Of a DNA stretch of 30,668 bases, positions 1 to 8,756 are shown piece after piece. The notes below the pieces were generated by a model. That model saw nothing but the letters and a program-made list of their open reading frames with translations, was not told where the DNA came from and did not search any database. This DNA is from a bacterium (lineage in GTDB: Bacteria; Dependentiae; Babeliae; Babeliales; UASB340): assembly GCA_030630075.1 (NCBI GenBank), contig DAOVNS010000004.1, positions 1 through 30,668 of the forward strand, in the 5' to 3' direction. A program made the translations under genes and the position numbers. Every line of letters starts with the position of its first letter. The stretch's first letter is position 1.

Positions 1-24
1 AAATTCAATAAATTCAGATAAAAA

Positions 25-60
25 AACCATCATACAGAAAAAAATCTCTGTATGATGGAA
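25..60 (-). terminator. Rho-independent terminator after recF
   Basis: A perfect 12-bp inverted repeat (27-38 with 47-58) has an 8-base loop and is followed, on the minus strand, by a run of seven T. It lies about 90 bases past the recF stop and faces the right way to end the dnaN-recF transcript. Confidence 0.85.
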
Positions 61-150
61 AAAGGAGAGTAGTAATGCTTTTTGAATACATCTGAAGAAA
101 CAAATATTATTCCTTTTGCCAACAGAAGTCAACCTATTTTTACAAAAAAA

Positions 151-1269
151 TTACGTTAATTTTATAAACTGAAAATCATCTACTTTTAATTGATTAAAAT
201 CAAAAAAAGATGTTAATGGAGTTGTCACAAAAATCTGACATTTAAGATTATTGAAAAGAGAAAAAAATTTTTCGATTTTGGTAAAATCAAAATCAGTCAA
301 AAAATCGTCTATCAATAAACATGCATTTTCTATTTTACCTTCGAGTACTAAAAGTTGGGCAACTTTTAAAAGAAGTAAAATAAGTTTTTGTTGACCTCGC
401 GATGCATAAAATCTTGCTTTCTTTTTTCTAAAAGAAATAGAAAAATCATCAACATGCATACCAAAAAAACTTCGTCCCCACCTTAATTCTTTTTGAGATA
501 AGTCATCTTTGTATGTTTTCCAAAACTCTTCAAAGTTTTTATTGGAATCAAGATTATGATAATCCAATTTCAGGCTTTTTGGATTATAATGAAAATCGAC
601 TTGGAATTCTTCAAAATAATCCGCCAAAAGTTTATTAACAATATTTTGAATTTTATTTAAAAAAGATATTCTTTCTTTTTGAATCTCAAAAGAAATGTCC
701 CAAAGTTGATTGGTCCACGTTAAAAGTTCTCGTTGAGAAATTACAGAAAAATCTCGCCCTATATTTTTAAATAAAAAAGCATTGCGTTGCTCTAGAATTT
801 GTTTATATTTTCTTAATTTAAATACGAAATCAGGATTCAATAAAAACAACGACTGATTCAAAAAGAAACGGCGCTCTTCTGGCGCGCCGTTTATAATACT
901 TAAATCGTTTTCGGTAATATTAATAACTTTATATAAAGAAATTATTTCTTTGTATGATTGAATCTGTTTATCATTCAATTTTACTAATTTACCATCTGCT
1001 TGAGAAAACCCTGCTTGAATCTGATTATTGATTTCCGAAAAATCATCAAAATCTACATGTATAAAAAAATATTCTTGATCAAAAAGAACAAGCTCATTAT
1101 TTTTGCGAGTTCTAAAAGACTTTAAATAGCAGGCATAATATAAGGCTTCGAGCAAACTTGTCTTACCCGAACCATTATCACCCTCTATAACAACAAAGCG
1201 TTTTGAAAAATTAAACTTAGAATCATCAAAACAACGGAAGTTCTTTAATCTAATGTTATTTATAATCAC
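151..1269 (-). CDS. recF: DNA replication and repair protein RecF
   Basis: RecF is an SMC-like ATPase that binds gapped DNA at stalled forks and helps load RecA with RecO and RecR. The 372-residue length is normal for the family. The N-terminus has the Walker A loop GDNGSGKTS at residues 30-38. Near the C-terminus lie the ABC signature-like stretch around YASRGQQKL and a Walker B segment LLIDDFLTDFD. The start codon is GTG at 1269 and no strong Shine-Dalgarno is visible. It follows dnaN by 22 bases on the same strand, so the two are almost certainly co-transcribed, as in many bacteria. Neither dnaA nor gyrB is adjacent within the window; an ankyrin gene lies upstream of dnaN instead. Confidence 0.95.
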   Translation of the reverse strand: MIINNIRLKNFRCFDDSKFNFSKRFVVIEGDNGSGKTSLLEALYYACYLKSFRTRKNNELVLFDQEYFFIHVDFDDFSEINNQIQAGFSQADGKLVKLNDKQIQSYKEIISLYKVINITENDLSIINGAPEERRFFLNQSLFLLNPDFVFKLRKYKQILEQRNAFLFKNIGRDFSVISQRELLTWTNQLWDISFEIQKERISFLNKIQNIVNKLLADYFEEFQVDFHYNPKSLKLDYHNLDSNKNFEEFWKTYKDDLSQKELRWGRSFFGMHVDDFSISFRKKKARFYASRGQQKLILLLLKVAQLLVLEGKIENACLLIDDFLTDFDFTKIEKFFSLFNNLKCQIFVTTPLTSFFDFNQLKVDDFQFIKLT

Positions 1270-1291
1270 GGATGTCTTTTAAATCCTAGGA

Positions 1292-2410
1292 TTATTGATT
1301 TGCAGAAACAGGCATTACCAAATAAGTTAACTTATAATCTTTGTCTTCTTCAGTTTCAAAAATTATAGGTTTTGCATCACTATGAACAAAGAAGTTTATT
1401 TTGTCCGCAGGAAAAACTTGTAATCCACCAAGAAGGTATGGTGAATAAAAATGACTTTCAATTAAATCACCTTCAAAATTTTCCAAAATTAAAGTTTCAT
1501 CAAGTTTACCAACCTCTTTATTGTGCAAAGAAATATCAAGCTTACCTGGTTTAAAAGTAAAATTCGTTGAAACAAATTGTCCTGCAAGAAGGCAACTAGT
1601 TCTTTTAAGTGTTTTTACGAGAGATTGTTTATCAAGAATTGCTGGTTTAAAACCTTCTTTTTCTAGAACTGGTGCATAATGAGGAAATGGATCTGAAATT
1701 AATTTTGTAAAAAAGTTAAAATTAACACCCGAAAATACTAACTGATTGTTGCATGTTCCTAAGAACACTTTTTCTGTTTTTGTTTCTTCCAAAATCTTTT
1801 TAATTTCCATGACCGCTCTTTTTGGAAGCAACCATTTTTTATTTTCGCCTAATGTATACTTTTCTGTCATAATGCGAACTAAACGATGTCCGTCGGTTGA
1901 AACAAGAAGCATTTCTTTTTCTGCAAATTCTAATAGCATTCCGTTTAATGCTGCATTAGAATTATTTTGTGGAATTAAAAATGCAACTTTATCAAGTAAC
2001 TTAAGGATAAACTCCGCTTCAAGATCCAATAAATTTTCTATTCTTTCTGGGAATTGAGGGAAATCTTGTGTTTCTCTTATGTTTAAAAGAAGATCAACAC
2101 CCGTTGCTTTTAGATGTAATTGATTTTGATCGAACTTAAATTCAATCTCACCATCAATTTCTTTTACTAATTCAAAAATTCGTTTTCCAGAAATTAAGAA
2201 ATCAAAGTTTTCAACAAAATCACTTTCTATAGCAAGACTTGATTGAAGACTAATTTCCAAATCAGTTGCCTTAAGAGTTAATTCTTTTGGCGTAACCTGG
2301 AACATTACTGATTCAGTAATATCCAAAGTTGTTCTTTTGTTACAAATAGGTTGCATCGATGCGAGTAAAGATAAAAGATCTTTTTGTTCAACTATAAATT
2401 TGCCATCCAT
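1292..2410 (-). CDS. dnaN: DNA polymerase III beta sliding clamp
   Basis: This is the beta clamp, a ring-shaped dimer that tethers the replicative polymerase to DNA. The 372-residue length and the three-repeat organisation fit the family. Recognisable stretches include the N-terminal IVEQKDLLSLLASMQPICNK, a central LVSTDGHRL and a C-terminus ending in YLVMPVSANQ, equivalent to the family's usual LIMPMR-type end. The ATG at 2410 is preceded by a possible promoter at 2467-2494, so dnaN probably heads the dnaN-recF transcript. Confidence 0.95.
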   Translation of the reverse strand: MDGKFIVEQKDLLSLLASMQPICNKRTTLDITESVMFQVTPKELTLKATDLEISLQSSLAIESDFVENFDFLISGKRIFELVKEIDGEIEFKFDQNQLHLKATGVDLLLNIRETQDFPQFPERIENLLDLEAEFILKLLDKVAFLIPQNNSNAALNGMLLEFAEKEMLLVSTDGHRLVRIMTEKYTLGENKKWLLPKRAVMEIKKILEETKTEKVFLGTCNNQLVFSGVNFNFFTKLISDPFPHYAPVLEKEGFKPAILDKQSLVKTLKRTSCLLAGQFVSTNFTFKPGKLDISLHNKEVGKLDETLILENFEGDLIESHFYSPYLLGGLQVFPADKINFFVHSDAKPIIFETEEDKDYKLTYLVMPVSANQ

Positions 2411-2466
2411 AATATAAATCTCATGTAATAAGAGTTAAAATTTGTTACTACTTTTAACACACTTCT

Positions 2467-2494
2467 ATTATATAATCATCAAAACTAAAGACAA
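2467..2494 (-). promoter_or_regulatory. candidate sigma70-type promoter for dnaN-recF
   Basis: On the minus strand a TTGTCT box (2494-2489) and a perfect TATAAT box (2472-2467) are separated by 16 bases, in the gap between the ankyrin gene stop and the dnaN start. This is a consensus match only. In DNA this AT-rich, such matches occur by chance. Confidence 0.45.
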
Positions 2495-2497
2495 GAT

Positions 2498-3319
2498 TTA
2501 TCGAAAAAATTGCCTATAATAAAGCTCATAAGCCTTAAATAAATCTTGCGAAATTCCAGAAGTATCAAATTTAGATTCAGTTACACTATCTTGACAAAAA
2601 TCCCATACAGAAATTTTTGTTCCAGCATCTATTTGTTTAATAATTTTTACCATTTTTTCTCTTTGCCATGCAGGAACAATTTCAGGGTTAAATTTTATAA
2701 AAGTAACGATGGTTCTGTAATGTTTACATTCCACTGCAATATCAAAAGGTGTTTGTTTTTTATTATTTAATACTAAAATATTTGCTCTATAATAAATAAG
2801 AAGTTCAATTATAAAACTATGATTTTCCCCTGTTGCATAATACAAAGGTGTCATCCCATCTTTATCTTTTGCTTTAACATCTGCCCCGCTTTTTAACAAT
2901 ATTTCCGCTATCAAACAATGTTCTTTTGTGTGTTTATGATAATCGATTTTTTTATAATCACCAAAACCATCATAATGATAAAAATCTATAATCGCACAAT
3001 GCAAAGGAGTTAAATCCCTATTTGTTCGTGCATTAACACTTGCACCCGCTTGTAATAGTAATTCAACAACATCGACCAAACCCAAAAACGATGCAACATG
3101 CAGAGGTGTAGCTCCATATTTATTTCTTACTTCTAAATTAATTAGATCTTTATCTTTATTAAAAGTTAAAAGTTTCTGTATTTGTTCTTGCTCATTATTT
3201 TCCATCGAATAAAATAATGAAAAACCTAAAGCATCAGAAATTTGATTATCAACTTCCATAGAATTGAGTTTTAAAAATATTGCGAAAACAAAAGCAAAAA
3301 CAATCATTACCTTCTTCAC
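2498..3319 (-). CDS. secreted ankyrin-repeat protein
   Basis: About 273 residues. The likely start is the GTG at 3319: it has a GGGGGA Shine-Dalgarno a few bases upstream and it places a short basic stretch (VKKV) directly before a hydrophobic signal peptide (MIVFAFVFAIFLKL). The ATG at 3361 would add 14 residues with no such signal. Behind the signal peptide come ankyrin repeats with the consensus pattern, for example GATPLHVASFLGLVDVVELL then LTPLHCAI, MTPLYYATGENHSFIIELL and TPFDIAVE, at roughly residues 65-215. Ankyrin repeats bind proteins. In intracellular bacteria, exported ankyrin proteins are often host-directed effectors, which is inference here. The C-terminal 70 residues are not recognised. 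Confidence 0.8.
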   Translation of the reverse strand: MKKVMIVFAFVFAIFLKLNSMEVDNQISDALGFSLFYSMENNEQEQIQKLLTFNKDKDLINLEVRNKYGATPLHVASFLGLVDVVELLLQAGASVNARTNRDLTPLHCAIIDFYHYDGFGDYKKIDYHKHTKEHCLIAEILLKSGADVKAKDKDGMTPLYYATGENHSFIIELLIYYRANILVLNNKKQTPFDIAVECKHYRTIVTFIKFNPEIVPAWQREKMVKIIKQIDAGTKISVWDFCQDSVTESKFDTSGISQDLFKAYELYYRQFFR

Positions 3320-3425
3320 AATTCCCCCTGTTCTATTTTTTGATTTAAGGAATATACTCAACTTTCAAAGATATAATTAACTTGCTAACTAAATATTAAC
3401 AATTATTGAAAACAAAAAATAAGAC

Positions 3426-3924
3426 ATGGCTAACTTGAAATTAAAATTACCTGAACTAGACGAAAAAACAATTTCACAAATAAATCAAAGATTAGATTTT
3501 TTTGAAAAACTAAATCAAAAAAATAATGATGCATGGTTCAGCGAATTGTGTTTTTGCATCTTGACAGCAAACTCAAAAGCCACGACCGCCCTAAATATTC
3601 AAACTGAAATGTCCAAAGACGGTTTTGCAAAAAAAACGCTAACCCAGATCGCCGCCATCATAAAAAAACACGGTCACCGATTTCATAACACTAAAGCGAG
3701 CTACATTTACGCTGCGCGCAAATATACCCGAATTAAAGACATGGTTCAAAAAATGGGCTCAAAAGAGGCACGAATTTTACTTGTGAGAGAAATTAAGGGA
3801 ATTGGATACAAAGAAGCGTCACATTTTTTTGGAGTACGAAAAAATTCTTGAAAAATTTAATATTCCGTTAGATAAACTGGATCTTATACTTTGGGCAAAA
3901 ATGACAGGAAAAGTTTTGAAATAA
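3426..3924 (+). pseudogene. broken N-glycosylase/DNA lyase (Ogg2-like, HhH-GPD)
   Basis: The first 137 or so codons match the archaeal-type 8-oxoguanine DNA glycosylase/AP lyase pattern: the N-terminal helical part (WFSELCFCILTANSKA) and the helix-hairpin-helix with the Schiff-base lysine (IKGIGYKEASHF). The frame then runs into a stop at 3851. A second frame starting near 3838 continues with family-like C-terminal sequence (ILEKFNIPLDKLDLILWAK ... TGKVLK) and stops at 3924. Between the two, the usual stretch of about 40 residues carrying the catalytic aspartate (xxDRHI) is missing. The gene therefore has an internal deletion plus frame change and should be inactive. It stands alone on the plus strand between two ankyrin genes. 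Confidence 0.75.
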
Positions 3925-3926
3925 AA

Positions 3927-4511
3927 TCAGCAAGGTTTTTTTGTCAAAATAGCACCAGCTCTTAATTGCAATAATATTTTATTAATTTCACTATCAATTC
4001 TAGTTTCGTACGATTTCAATTCATCAATATTCGCACCCGCTTCTGCTAGCAATAAAAAAATTCTTCTTCGGTTAACGTCGATTATTAGTCTGAATTGTTC
4101 ATCAACATTTATATATTCGCGTCCAGTAACTAAGGCAATATGTAATAATGGGGTTTCGCCTGCTGAATTCTTTTCATCTAATAATTGACTAAAAATATCT
4201 TTGTATTTTTGAACAAATATAAGCAACGGTTTATAACCACAAAATCCAGCAAGATGTAATAAATTTATATCTCCCATATGATAATTTTTAAAAGAAGCTT
4301 TAGAAAGTAAAATATTTTCACCATATTCATCAACTAACTTTTGTAAATTTGTTAAATCACAAGAAAAAGCATTTCCTAGAACAGCATCTCTTATTTTTTG
4401 CTCTGCTTGCTCAGCAATTTTTTGATTTAATTCTGAAGTTACTGACTCCATTGCATTTAATGAAACATTTAAAAATAAAATTGTAAAAATAAGAAATAAA
4501 TACTTTTTCAT
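3927..4511 (-). CDS. small secreted ankyrin-like protein
   Basis: About 194 residues. The start is the ATG at 4511, one base after the xerC stop. A GAGGG Shine-Dalgarno sits inside the last xerC codons, so translation is probably coupled to xerC. The N-terminus is a clear signal peptide (MKKYLFLIFTILFLNVSLNA). The remainder shows weak ankyrin character: INLLHLAGFCGYKPLLIFVQ and AGETPLLHIALVTGR, then LLLAEAGANIDEL. Function is unknown; a binding or effector role is inferred only from the fold and secretion signal. The stop lies two bases from the end of the glycosylase pseudogene on the other strand. Confidence 0.7.
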   Translation of the reverse strand: MKKYLFLIFTILFLNVSLNAMESVTSELNQKIAEQAEQKIRDAVLGNAFSCDLTNLQKLVDEYGENILLSKASFKNYHMGDINLLHLAGFCGYKPLLIFVQKYKDIFSQLLDEKNSAGETPLLHIALVTGREYINVDEQFRLIIDVNRRRIFLLLAEAGANIDELKSYETRIDSEINKILLQLRAGAILTKKPC

Positions 4512-4512
4512 T

Positions 4513-5445
4513 TTAAGCCCTCGGATGTTTTTTATCATAAACTTTTCTTACATGACCTTTTTCTAAGTGCGTATAAATTTGAACTGTAGAAAGTTGTTCA
4601 TGTCCCAACAATAATTGTAAAGATCTAATATTAGCTCCACTTTTTAACAAATGAGTTGCAAGTGAATGACGTAATGAATGAGGAGAAATATTTTTAAGTA
4701 TCGCTGCCTGAGTTAAAATCTTTTTTAAAATTATCCAAAAAGATTGTCTCGAAATAGCCTTTAATTTGCCTTTGTATGCTGAAAAAAATAAATAATTTTG
4801 TTTGCCAGAAAAATCATTTTTTTTAGAAATTAATTCAGATCGAACGTCATCTAAATAAACACGAATCAATTCTAATACATTTTTTGGCAATGGAACTAAT
4901 CGTTCTTTATTTCCTTTTCCCATCAAAGATACAAAACCAGTATCAAATTGCAGTTGATCAATTGTAAGCGAAACTAATTCAGAAACTCTCATGCCTGATG
5001 CATACAACAAATACAACATTACTTTATTTCTTATACCTTTATTCGAAGTATCTCTGTTCGCTGCTTCTAGCAGTTTTTGAACTTCTTCTTGCGTAAGGTA
5101 AATAGGTAGTGTTTTTTCTATTTTAGGAAAAATTAAACTTTGAGCCCTATTTGGAATATCAAATCGCTCGTTTAAATAATTAAAAAAAGCCTTTACCGAA
5201 GAAATTTTTCGCGAAAGAGTTTTAGCGCTTACACCTTGTTCGTTTAAGAATTTTAAAAATTTTTTTAGATGAACCTTGCTGCATGTCTTAATTTTAACTT
5301 TATTATTATCAAAAAAATTAAGTAATTGCTCAATATCCTTTATGTAAGCAAAAAGCGTATTTTGAGATAACCGCTTTTCGGCTAAAAGATAAGTTTGAAA
5401 AAAAGTTAAATACTTATCATCTTCATTTAAAATCTCTTGAGGCAT
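4513..5445 (-). CDS. xerC: tyrosine recombinase XerC/XerD-like
   Basis: Site-specific tyrosine recombinase, most likely the one that resolves chromosome dimers at dif. The 310-residue length is typical. The N-terminal SAM-like DNA-binding domain covers about residues 10-95. The catalytic set is complete: R153 (SGMRVSELVSL), K177 (GKGNKERLVPLP), H256 and R259 (HSLRHSLATHLL), H282 (LLGHEQLSTVQIYTH) and nucleophile Y291. XerC and XerD cannot be told apart by eye, so the symbol is provisional. It follows proS by 36 bases and leads directly into a small ankyrin gene, so the three form one operon. No inverted repeats or cargo suggest that it belongs to a mobile element. Confidence 0.88.
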   Translation of the reverse strand: MPQEILNEDDKYLTFFQTYLLAEKRLSQNTLFAYIKDIEQLLNFFDNNKVKIKTCSKVHLKKFLKFLNEQGVSAKTLSRKISSVKAFFNYLNERFDIPNRAQSLIFPKIEKTLPIYLTQEEVQKLLEAANRDTSNKGIRNKVMLYLLYASGMRVSELVSLTIDQLQFDTGFVSLMGKGNKERLVPLPKNVLELIRVYLDDVRSELISKKNDFSGKQNYLFFSAYKGKLKAISRQSFWIILKKILTQAAILKNISPHSLRHSLATHLLKSGANIRSLQLLLGHEQLSTVQIYTHLEKGHVRKVYDKKHPRA

Positions 5446-5481
5446 CAGCTCTACTCTCCGTTGAAAATTACAGTATTGAAA

Positions 5482-6915
5482 TCAATACGATTTTGCTACT
5501 AATACATCTGTTTTACTAGATTGACCACACGAAAAACAACACTTGTGATCTTTTTTAGGTAAAAGACATCTAATGCTAGCTTTATATTTCTTTAATTTAA
5601 GTTCACAGTCTTTTTCGCCACACCATCCGGTTTGATAGAATCCACTTTCTTTTTCTAAAATAGGTCCAAATTCATCAAGCTTACTTCCCTGATTCCAGCT
5701 ACTTTTTAATCTTGCTTCGGCTTTAACAAATAATTGTTTTTGAATTTTTTCGAGTAAATTATTGAGCTCTTCTTTTATATTATCCAAGCTAACCATTTGT
5801 TTTTTCTGCGATTTATCTTCTTCTGCTCTATTAACTAAAACGGCTTGATTATTTTCTATATCTCGAGGACCAATTTCTATTCGAACGGGAACTCCTTTAG
5901 TTTCCCAATGAAAAAATTTGGCACCAGGTCTTTTGCTTTCATCATCATCTATAATTACTACAAAATCTTTAGAACAAAGATCGTTTTTAATTTTATTTGC
6001 CACAGCCAAAACAGAATCTTTTTCTTCTTCTTTTCTATAAATAGGAATAATAACCGCCTTAATCGGAGCAACTTTAGGAGGAATAATTAATCCATTTTGA
6101 TCTCCATGAACCATAACTGCTGCACCGATTACTCGTGTTGTCATACCCCAAGAAGAACAGTGCGGAAATTGAGTTTCTCCATTTTCATCCTGAAATTGAA
6201 TATCAAAAGACTTAGAAAAACTATGACTCAAAACATGAGATGTACACATTTGTAATGCTTTTCCATCCTGCATCATACTTTCTAAAGTGTAAGTTGCATG
6301 AGCACCTGCAAATTTTTCTAAGTCAGATTTCATTCCTGATACAACGGGAATCGCTAAATAATTTTGTAAAATATCTTTATATATTTCTAAAGCCGTCTTT
6401 GCCATATCATCTGCTTCAGATTGCAAAACATGAGCGGTATGACCTTCTTGCCACAAAAATTCAATTGTGCGCAAAAAAGCTCTTGTTCTCATTTCCCAAC
6501 GAACAACGTTTGCCCATTGATTTACCTTTAAAGGCAAATCTCTCCAGGATTTTATCCATCGCGAAAACATATAATAAATCATTGTTTCAGAAGTAGGTCT
6601 TACAACCAAAGGCTCTTCTAACTCTTTGCCTCCAGCATGAGTAACAACCGCTAATTCTGGAGAAAAACCTTCTACGTGTTTAGCTTCTTTTTTTAAGAAA
6701 GATTCAGGAATTAATAAAGGAAAATAAGCATTTTGAGTTCCTGTTTTTTGAATTTTTTCATCTAAAATGTTTTTAATATTTTCCCATATGGCATATCCAT
6801 AAGGACGGATTACAAAACATCCTTTTGTTGGACTGGAATCAACTAGTTCTGCCTGAAAAATTATATCCTGATACCACGCAGAAAAATTTCTTTTTATATC
6901 TGGGAGTTTTTCCAT
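5482..6915 (-). CDS. proS: prolyl-tRNA synthetase, archaeal/eukaryotic-type
   Basis: Class II aminoacyl-tRNA synthetase that charges tRNA-Pro. At 477 residues it is the short form without the editing insertion found in the longer bacterial-type enzyme. Class II motif 2 is seen at RWEMRTRAFLRTIEF and motif 3 around GMTTRVIGAAVMVHGDQNGL. The anticodon-binding domain follows (residues about 290-400). The C-terminal domain ends in a cysteine-rich zinc-site pattern (CGEKDC ... CLLPKKDHKCCFSCG) and a terminal tyrosine (AKSY), hallmarks of the archaeal/eukaryotic-type ProRS found in scattered bacteria. Upstream, a TATAAT box on the minus strand at 6967-6962 could be its promoter. Confidence 0.93.
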   Translation of the reverse strand: MEKLPDIKRNFSAWYQDIIFQAELVDSSPTKGCFVIRPYGYAIWENIKNILDEKIQKTGTQNAYFPLLIPESFLKKEAKHVEGFSPELAVVTHAGGKELEEPLVVRPTSETMIYYMFSRWIKSWRDLPLKVNQWANVVRWEMRTRAFLRTIEFLWQEGHTAHVLQSEADDMAKTALEIYKDILQNYLAIPVVSGMKSDLEKFAGAHATYTLESMMQDGKALQMCTSHVLSHSFSKSFDIQFQDENGETQFPHCSSWGMTTRVIGAAVMVHGDQNGLIIPPKVAPIKAVIIPIYRKEEEKDSVLAVANKIKNDLCSKDFVVIIDDDESKRPGAKFFHWETKGVPVRIEIGPRDIENNQAVLVNRAEEDKSQKKQMVSLDNIKEELNNLLEKIQKQLFVKAEARLKSSWNQGSKLDEFGPILEKESGFYQTGWCGEKDCELKLKKYKASIRCLLPKKDHKCCFSCGQSSKTDVLVAKSY

Positions 6916-7045
6916 AGTTATCTTATCCCTCTATTCTTTAAAACAATGACTTATGGCATTTATTATAATCAACTATTTACTTTTACTCCAGCATTAGACG
7001 ATTATAAAAGTCAGCAACGGTCTAATTTCTCCAGAAAGGATCCAA

Positions 7046-8737
7046 ATGTTATTCGCGGATATTCAAATTGCTTTAGTCAATTTAACAATAGGCATAATTA
7101 TATTAATACTCGGAATTACTTATTTTTTTAAAACTAAAGAAAAAATAGCTCTCTGTATTGGAATCGCTTCGGGTTTTTTTGGAACCTCCAATCTCTTTTT
7201 ATTAAGTGATCATAGCTCTCTATTTGTCTCAGTTTTTCTATCCTTTAGGATATTTGGATATTCGTTGATTTGTGGCTATCTATTGTCAATTCTGATTTCA
7301 AAACTTTTTGATTGCGTAAAAACAAACAAAACAATTAAAAACTGCACCAACATATTTATACCGCTTTCTATTTTTGCTTTAGCTCTAATATTTGTTAGCT
7401 TTTATTATTTTTATACGCTTTATCAACAATTAAAATTAAATCTTTTTCCAAAAAATCATATTTATTATCTAAACGAATTCTTTGGGATAGTAATAATAAT
7501 ACTAGCTTATTTATGTTACATAATAAAAAAAAACAAAACGTATTTGTTCCTTTCAGTATCATTTATTTTTTTCGCATTTTCTCACATTGTGGCTCTATTT
7601 GATATAGGAGAAAAGCTAACAATATTTTTCGTTATTATTCGACTAAGTGCATATTTATTTATCTTTTTAGCAATCATTTCATCTAAAAATAAAAAATTTC
7701 TAGCCCAACTAAACAAATATGTAAGTAAGCCATCCTTTCAAGTTTCTATAGTCATAATTTCAATTTTTGCATTAATTATAATGTTTAGCTTTCCTCAAGC
7801 AGATTTTCGGTCAAGCGATACCTACCGAATAATAGAACCTATAAATCCACAAATTTCTGATGAAAAAATAGTTGAGCTAAAAACGGGAATATTTATAAAA
7901 AATTTCCCTGTTTTCGACACAACTAATAATGATTTTATAATGAATGCAATAGTTTGGTTTGAATTTGATCCACACTTAATTTCCATCGAAAATATCGAAA
8001 AATTTTCTTTCGAAAAAGGAACAATACTCGAAAAATCAAAACCCGAAGTTAAGATAATAAACGAAAAACTATTTGCCCGATATAAAGTTAAAATTCAATT
8101 TCAAAGTAATTTAAATTATGATTTATTCCCTATAGAAGATCACACTATTTCTATAGCCTTAATTAACACACACTTAAATCCAAAAGAGATAGTTTTAATT
8201 TCTAACAATTCCAACTTATTGATTAAGGATAAAATTTTTACGGGAGATTGGAAACAAATAAATAGCGAAGTTTATTATGGTTATTCTATATCTCAAATCG
8301 ATAAATTTAATCCAGAAAAAACTTCTACTTACCCAACGGTAGTTTTTTTAATTGATTTTGAAAAAACAGGAGTAAAAGACTCTTTAATTATATTTGTTCC
8401 TTTGTACATAGCATTATTTTTGAGTCTTTTTTCTTTAATATTATCAATAAATAATACTAAAGGAATGCTTTCATTATCTGTTGGAAGTATTTCGGCATTA
8501 CTTTTTGATTTGTTTATTCTAGAAAAACTCACTCCAGATGTAAGTTACTTTACTTTATCCGATAAAATTTTCGCAATACTTTTAGTCAGCGTATTTGCTA
8601 TTCTATTATTCAATATGTTTGTAATAAGATTAGTTTCACTAAAAAAACATATCCCAAAATTAATAATCCTAAGAAATTACGCTTTTATATCGCTATTATT
8701 ATTTATCATTTTATTTACCTATTATGTTCTTTTATAA
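7046..8737 (+). CDS. multi-pass membrane protein with C-terminal pLGIC-like channel module
   Basis: A 563-residue membrane protein. Residues 1-250 form about eight hydrophobic helices. Residues about 260-440 are a polar, beta-rich domain, and four helices follow to the very C-terminus. The last two parts resemble a pentameric ligand-gated ion channel (Cys-loop/Pro-loop superfamily). GIFIKNFPVFDTTNNDF and NAIVWFEFDP fit the start of the extracellular beta-sandwich; YDLFPIEDHTISIAL (F361-P362) fits the conserved FPxD loop; P452 sits in the first helix (FVPLYIALF); and the second-to-third helix linker TPDVSYFTLSD (497-506) fits the family's LPxxSYxTxxD. The loop between helices three and four is short, as in prokaryotic channels. 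The N-terminal helical bundle is not a standard part of such channels. A GAAAGGA Shine-Dalgarno precedes the ATG, and a possible promoter (TTTACT/TATAAA) lies at 6982-7008. It is followed after 19 bases by the giant binding-protein gene. The assignment is by motif only; an uncharacterised membrane family with similar topology is the alternative. Confidence 0.6.
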   Translation: MLFADIQIALVNLTIGIIILILGITYFFKTKEKIALCIGIASGFFGTSNLFLLSDHSSLFVSVFLSFRIFGYSLICGYLLSILISKLFDCVKTNKTIKNCTNIFIPLSIFALALIFVSFYYFYTLYQQLKLNLFPKNHIYYLNEFFGIVIIILAYLCYIIKKNKTYLFLSVSFIFFAFSHIVALFDIGEKLTIFFVIIRLSAYLFIFLAIISSKNKKFLAQLNKYVSKPSFQVSIVIISIFALIIMFSFPQADFRSSDTYRIIEPINPQISDEKIVELKTGIFIKNFPVFDTTNNDFIMNAIVWFEFDPHLISIENIEKFSFEKGTILEKSKPEVKIINEKLFARYKVKIQFQSNLNYDLFPIEDHTISIALINTHLNPKEIVLISNNSNLLIKDKIFTGDWKQINSEVYYGYSISQIDKFNPEKTSTYPTVVFLIDFEKTGVKDSLIIFVPLYIALFLSLFSLILSINNTKGMLSLSVGSISALLFDLFILEKLTPDVSYFTLSDKIFAILLVSVFAILLFNMFVIRLVSLKKHIPKLIILRNYAFISLLLFIILFTYYVLL

Positions 8738-8756
8738 AAAATTAATGAGGTAGCAA

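Noticed and set aside
61..91. Six-codon plus-strand ORF (MLFEYI) with a GGAG-like site upstream, just past the recF terminator
   Set aside because: Too short, no visible promoter, and no gene follows on the plus strand. A chance match is likely.
7046..8737. Reading the membrane protein as a transport permease for the binding domains
   Set aside because: No ABC permease EAA-type motif and no ATPase gene are nearby. The C-terminal motifs fit the pLGIC layout better.
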